Source: Hydractinia symbiolongicarpus
Lineage: Eukaryota > Cnidaria > Hydrozoa > Anthoathecata > Hydractiniidae
Direction: 5' to 3'
NCBI RefSeq assembly: GCF_029227915.1
Contig: NC_079889.1
Location: 188,001 to 248,000, forward strand
DNA: 60,000 bases
Shown here: positions 13,201 to 19,200 of the stretch, one piece after another
Position numbering within the stretch: the first letter of the stretch is position 1
Layout of the letters: each line of letters begins with the position of its first letter
Notes under the pieces: generated by a model
What the model was told of the DNA's origin: nothing
The model's input: the letters and a program-made list of their open reading frames with translations, nothing else
Database searches by the model: none
Position numbers and translations under genes: made by a program

Positions 13201-16200
13201 CTTGGAAAGTTTAATCCTAAAACATTTGACGTGGATTGGAGAAATGACAGGATATATTGGTATGATGGAAATGCTCATGCTGTAAGACTTACTGTTCTTC
13301 TAGCAGCTTTCTTATTTTGACTGTTTCGTGCTTTCTTCTGCTTTCTTCCTGATACCACGCAAGTCATAGAGCAAGTTTTATTTATATTTTGCAGTGAATA
13401 TTTTTTTCTTCCTTTATATAAATGCTATAGATAATTTGTTTTCAATCTGATTTTTTTGGATTAGTAGTGTTTTAAAACAAAGTGTAAACACGGATACACT
13501 AGAGTATTAAATGCTACCCCCATTTTTCATTTTTGTTTTTCTCTCAATCCTTGCCGTGTTTATTTACCCCCTCCATTTCTAGCGATATAGGGTCGAGCAA
13601 AGTATTTAGTTCTTCCGGAACGTTTAGAATATTCACTTTTGCCTGTAACCAAACTGAAACAGCATATTAGTGAAAAGTTCTGAAGACCTCGCATTTCTAT
13701 CCAAGATTTTATACTTCAGTACAACTTTCACCCTATTTGTTTGGCACTCTGGAGCACGGAGATTTTTTACAAAAATTTTGAGCAATAACTTTTTTATTCT
13801 CTTTTGTAGCATGCAAAAAATCATTTGTTTGTTTATTCTTTTCCTTTTTTTTTCTATTTACTCACTTCAAGGTAATATTTCCTTCAAGTTGCTTTGTTTT
13901 AGAAGGATTTTTCGCCTCATGCTGCTCAAAATGAAAAGCGTGTAGCTTGTTGTCGCTTTGAAGTAGCAGGTTAAAAAGCAGAACCTGGGTATGAGTTTTG
14001 GAAATTCAATTCTTTTTTCTAGATCATGACAATGTTTTTTAATGCTAGCAATACAAAAGTACTTATAAAAGTTCCCAGCTACATACATAACATCAACAGC
14101 GTTCAGTATGAGTATAAAAGGAATGAGATATACTGGATAGAAGATGGTGCAATCTATAAATGTTTGGCAAATAATGGATCAAACATAATTGCATTATATT
14201 CTTCAGTGAACATAAATCAATTACGCCTGGCTTCTAAAAAAAGGTGAGAATTCTTTGATTAGAGTTTGTAAACAATTCTTTTAAACCCTTAGACTTCCAA
14301 CTCCTTACAACAAGGCCGAAGTACCAACATGCCGTCTAATAGCTATAATTCGTAGTCACCTCACTTTGAAATATCAAATAAGGGGGTACAGGAAAGACAA
14401 TTTATTTCCCATACGATAGTGCTGAATTTCACGAACGTTGAAGTAGTAGGTGGCCAGAAAGCGGGTTCAGAAAATCAAGAGTGTTTTTAAAAAATACTGC
14501 AGTGTGTAAGGCTCACGAATAAAAGGTATTCCTCTATATTGCTTTGAGCAGGCCACGCCTGATACGCATTTTAATTTACCTTGCATTTAGCAGACAGATA
14601 AGATGATGTATTAGCTAGAAAGCCTTCACTGTAATAGCAATTTGTCGACGCTAATCTTTTTACTTAGATATGTATTCTATGTGCACGTAAACAAAACGAC
14701 CAACGCGAACTCAATATATCGTGGGACATTCACACAGGCTATAGAAATTGTTATCCATAAATCCGAAGCGTCAATTAAAGAATTAACAGTGGATGAATAC
14801 GGTGAACGTTTGTATTGGTTATCGAGCGACAAGTTGAAATCTTCTAACTACGATGGTTCAGACACCATTATAATTTTGTCTCAAACTCGATATATATCTG
14901 CTTCTAAGCAGTTCGTAAAGAACGGAAACTTATTGGATGAGGCTTTTGGGTTGCAAGTCGTCAAGCATGATATTTATTGGTACGCTAGAAATGAGAAAAG
15001 AATGTACAAAACAAATAAACAGATAGCTAATATTTTCTCTGTTGTCGATGGCATCTCTGCTGATGATACTGAGAGATTTGAAATGGTAATGAAGAAACCG
15101 GATGTTATAAATGCAAACAGTGAGTCTCTATAGTAATAGCTGTATTCTGTGCGTTCAAAATGGCTGCCCGCAACTACATTCCAAGTTACCTGTCGAGCAA
15201 ATAAAATGCTGACGGGCGACCCTTAAGATTTATCACAGGTTTTACTAAAGTAAAGTAAAGATTACGGAACACTTTCTGCTTTTAGGGGGCTCCCTTGCAC
15301 AGCTTTATCCGGACAAAATCCTAAGCCTTTTGTGAATGTAAGCTCGCATGTCCCTTGTGCTTATGTTTTTTCTTGTCCATGGTAGTGTCTATTATTAACA
15401 TTGCATAGTGAGGAAGAACACAACCTATATGAAAAAACTACCTATATTAAAACACACCCTATATGAAAACACAACCCATATGAAAACACTACCTATATGA
15501 AAACACAACCTATATGAAAACACATCCTATATAAAAAGCACTACCTATGTGAGAACACTACCTATATAAAACGCACTACCTATGTGAGAACACTACCTAT
15601 ATAAAAAGCACTACCTATGTGAGAACACTACCTATATAAAAAGCACTACCTATGTGAGAAAACTACCTATATAAAAAGCACTACCTATGTGAGAACACTA
15701 CCTATATAAAAAGCACTACCTATGTGAGAACACTACCTGTATAAAAAGCACTACCTATATGAGAACACTACCTATATGAAAATACTACCTATATGAAAAC
15801 ACAACCTATATGAAAACTCTACTTTTTTCCGTAAAAACGCAAGAGACGTTTTTACGGAAAGTTGTCATTTAATGTTAGTCATTTGTGAACGTTATAAAGT
15901 TTTACACGTTACGAAAACTATTCAAACTATTTTTTTTTAACGCCATTGCGATGATGCTGCCCGAGGGTAACACGGAACCCCTTTTGAACTGTTTTGATGC
16001 CAATGTGACGTCAGTCAACGGTTTCGTCTCTCATCAAATTTGGGCTGCCGGATATATTTAATTGAAAATATATTTTAGTAGAATATTAACTTTAAAGTGT
16101 TTTTTCATTGATTTTATAGTTAACTTCATTAAATACACCTATTCGTACGCCTCCCCAACTTCAACGAATCGTTGTTCTACCTCAAATACTTGCAACTATG

Positions 16201-19200
16201 GAAGATCGCCACCCTCACCACCACCTTGTGCCCCCGGTTACGTTTCACAACAGCGAACAGGTAGAATAGTATGTTCCAGTCATTGTAAAAGACATAGTTT
16301 TGTCAAGTGAACACAAAATATCAAAATAAACGTTTTAAGGCCACTACAGGTGGCTTAAAACTGATCTGTTATACTTCGCGATTGGACTTAAAATGTCTTT
16401 TCAAGATCATGATGTCGGTCATTTTTCAAAAAAAATAATATTATTTTAAAACAAAACGTGAAAGATCTGTAGGTGTATTAGCGCCCTCATTATATGAGAA
16501 ATTAGGTGATTAACAAATGGGATACTTGAGCAAAATAATAAGAGGTAGCTATATTGTAAAACATGTTTTTTATTACTTTAGAGGTGTGTGCCAAATGTGA
16601 CATCCCTTTGGGTGAATCCTTTGTATGTCAATGCGAAAACTGGGCATCATGTAATCACCGGTGGTCATCTGATGTCACATGTCCTTATGGTACACCATTT
16701 TTAAGAATGAAGTCAAGAGAATGTTCAACAAGTAAGTCAACTCCATATACAGTGGCTCCATTTTTAATATCATATATAAGCAAGTTATCATAAAAAATTA
16801 ACCTTCCTTAACGTTGTCAAAATTTCAGCGCAAATTCTTTTAGTTAAGCGAGATACAAAGCCATCATTGTCTATTTCGGTACAGTAACGAGCAATTGGGA
16901 TCAATTATTTCAACATTGAGGGTTTGCCTAACGAATAATGAAGTACGATATCGTGATTGCCTACGAAATTTCGGAATGGCCCTTTGTCTACAGTCGTTAT
17001 TAGAAATGCAGTATATTTATTTTAACCTTGTAGGAGTTTTTTAAGGAAAGGTTAGCCGTGACTTTTATAAATGGGTAGCTTGGACAACAGATTTCTTCAG
17101 TTCTGTATCTTTTACAACCTATGAGTAATTTAAAGTAACGCGTGGCGCGTGGCCTAGAGGTTATGGAGTTTGATAATCCCAATGTCTGTGGTTCAGTCCA
17201 CAGCGCGGGCAAGTTTAGCAAGTGCCTTTACTACAGCTAGGTTAACCCATGCCATCTGGGGTAAAATGGGTAGGCAACGTCGGTGTATGCTTAATATATA
17301 CATTCAGAACACGCGACCCACGTTGACAACGTGTTTCCAACACTGAAATGGCTATATCCTTTCGCAATAATAATAATTGGCATTCTATTTTTTAGTTTTG
17401 AATATTTTTCTTCTCATTTTATAGCAATACGGTCTGGCTATTGTCCCGCTTACGACTGTGGCTTGGACTTGTATGACGATAACTGTGTTCTGGATAATGA
17501 TTGTGCTATGACGTCGCACAAATGCTGTCCAACAAAGTGCGGAAGAAAATGTTTGAAAAAGACAAGTATTGGTATGCAAATATACTTCTAAACGGTTTTA
17601 TTGAAAATCTAGATCCAATGTTTTATAACATTTGACATTCTAAATTAAAAAAGGTTGATCCATGCTCTCTCTGTAGCCTTTTATGCCGACGGGGTGTCAT
17701 ATTATAAATGTGTACCTGTTTTCAATGATCTTGTGAGTATTAATGCTTTAGACTTTACAAAAATCTTCAAATGGTGACGTGTGTTCTATAATAAAGGATA
17801 TCTTAAAAACAATTGCGGCAAAAAAAATTATAAATTGGATTAATGTTTTATTCCTGTTAGATAAATCACCCTGTAATGTAAACAACGGAGGCTGCAGCCA
17901 CACCTGTGTCACGACGGAGTACAATACCGGTATGTGTCAGTGCCCATATGACATGTATCTGAACCAAGATGGATTGACATGTCGATATGAGACAGGTAGG
18001 TCATGGCAACTCCACAACAACTTTGTTTGGAATGTTATTAGTTGTTTGCCAACAAGCCTTGTTTGATCTTTCATTGATCCTTATAAATTAACGCTTGGGA
18101 TGTTATTTTAATGGGGATATACCTGTAGTTGGTCTTCAATCAACAGTTACATGACAAACATGAACCTCTTGGGTACATAAAAATTATAGGAATTAAGTTA
18201 CTGAAAAGACGATCAGTTCCTCGTTTGAAAAAAATTATTTTGTAAAAATTTCGTTTATTTAGGTTACTGCGACAACAATCCGTGTTTTAGTTCGACATGT
18301 GTAGATCATGTTGATCACTACAGCTGCATATGCAACAATACCTTCAATGAAGATCATTGTCAATATGGTTTCTGTAACAGCAACCCTTGTCAAAACGGTG
18401 GGAGTTGTGAAGAGCTTCTCGAAGGAGGTGGATATAATTGTTATTGCTTTCCTCCTTATCAAGGCAAAAATTGTGAAAGTGAAGATGTTTGCTACAGTAA
18501 CGTGTGTGTTGGCAATTCAACATGTCTTCCTAAATCTAACGGAGTTGACTCTTACACATGTCAATGTGAGTCATTTCGTACGGGTACATACTGTGAGAAA
18601 GTAGCGTACTGTGGTAATTCTCCTTGTTTAAACGGAGGTAGTTGCTCGGAAGATACCAATGGTTTTAATTGTCAGTGCGCAAGAGATTTTGTTGGGAAAA
18701 CATGCTCGGATCTGCATCCATGTTTCAAATCTCCTTGTTTAAATGGTGGTAAATGCGCTTTTAAAGGGGAAAGTTACCAATGTTTATGTGAAGGTTATTA
18801 TGCTGGTGAAAATTGTCAAGTTTATTATGGTAAGTACGCACTAACGTATAAAAGACAATTTTCTTTGAGGACTACAATTTTGTAAAAACCATGCTTCCTT
18901 CGTTAAGCTAGGCAATATATTTACATTGTTAAACCAAATGAAGTTCTTTTATCTCGTAATGGCAATTGTGTTTCCTACTAAAAAAGCTACAAGTTCATAA
19001 AAAATAATGGATTAAAATGTATGCGTGTGTTTTAACTAATCGTGTTGCTAAGGATTGGGGCTAAGATTTGATTAAAAACCTAAAAAATTGGTAACAACCG
19101 GTCAAAGTAAAGATTTAGAAAGTTAAGCAATGAAAGGCGTAAATCTAGATAATCTAAGTCTTCGAGTACGCAATAACACTAAATGCAAAAAACAGAATAA

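Noticed and set aside
17141-17215. Functional tRNA gene
   Set aside because: A and B boxes are present, but acceptor-stem pairing and an anticodon arm are not convincing; SINE more likely.
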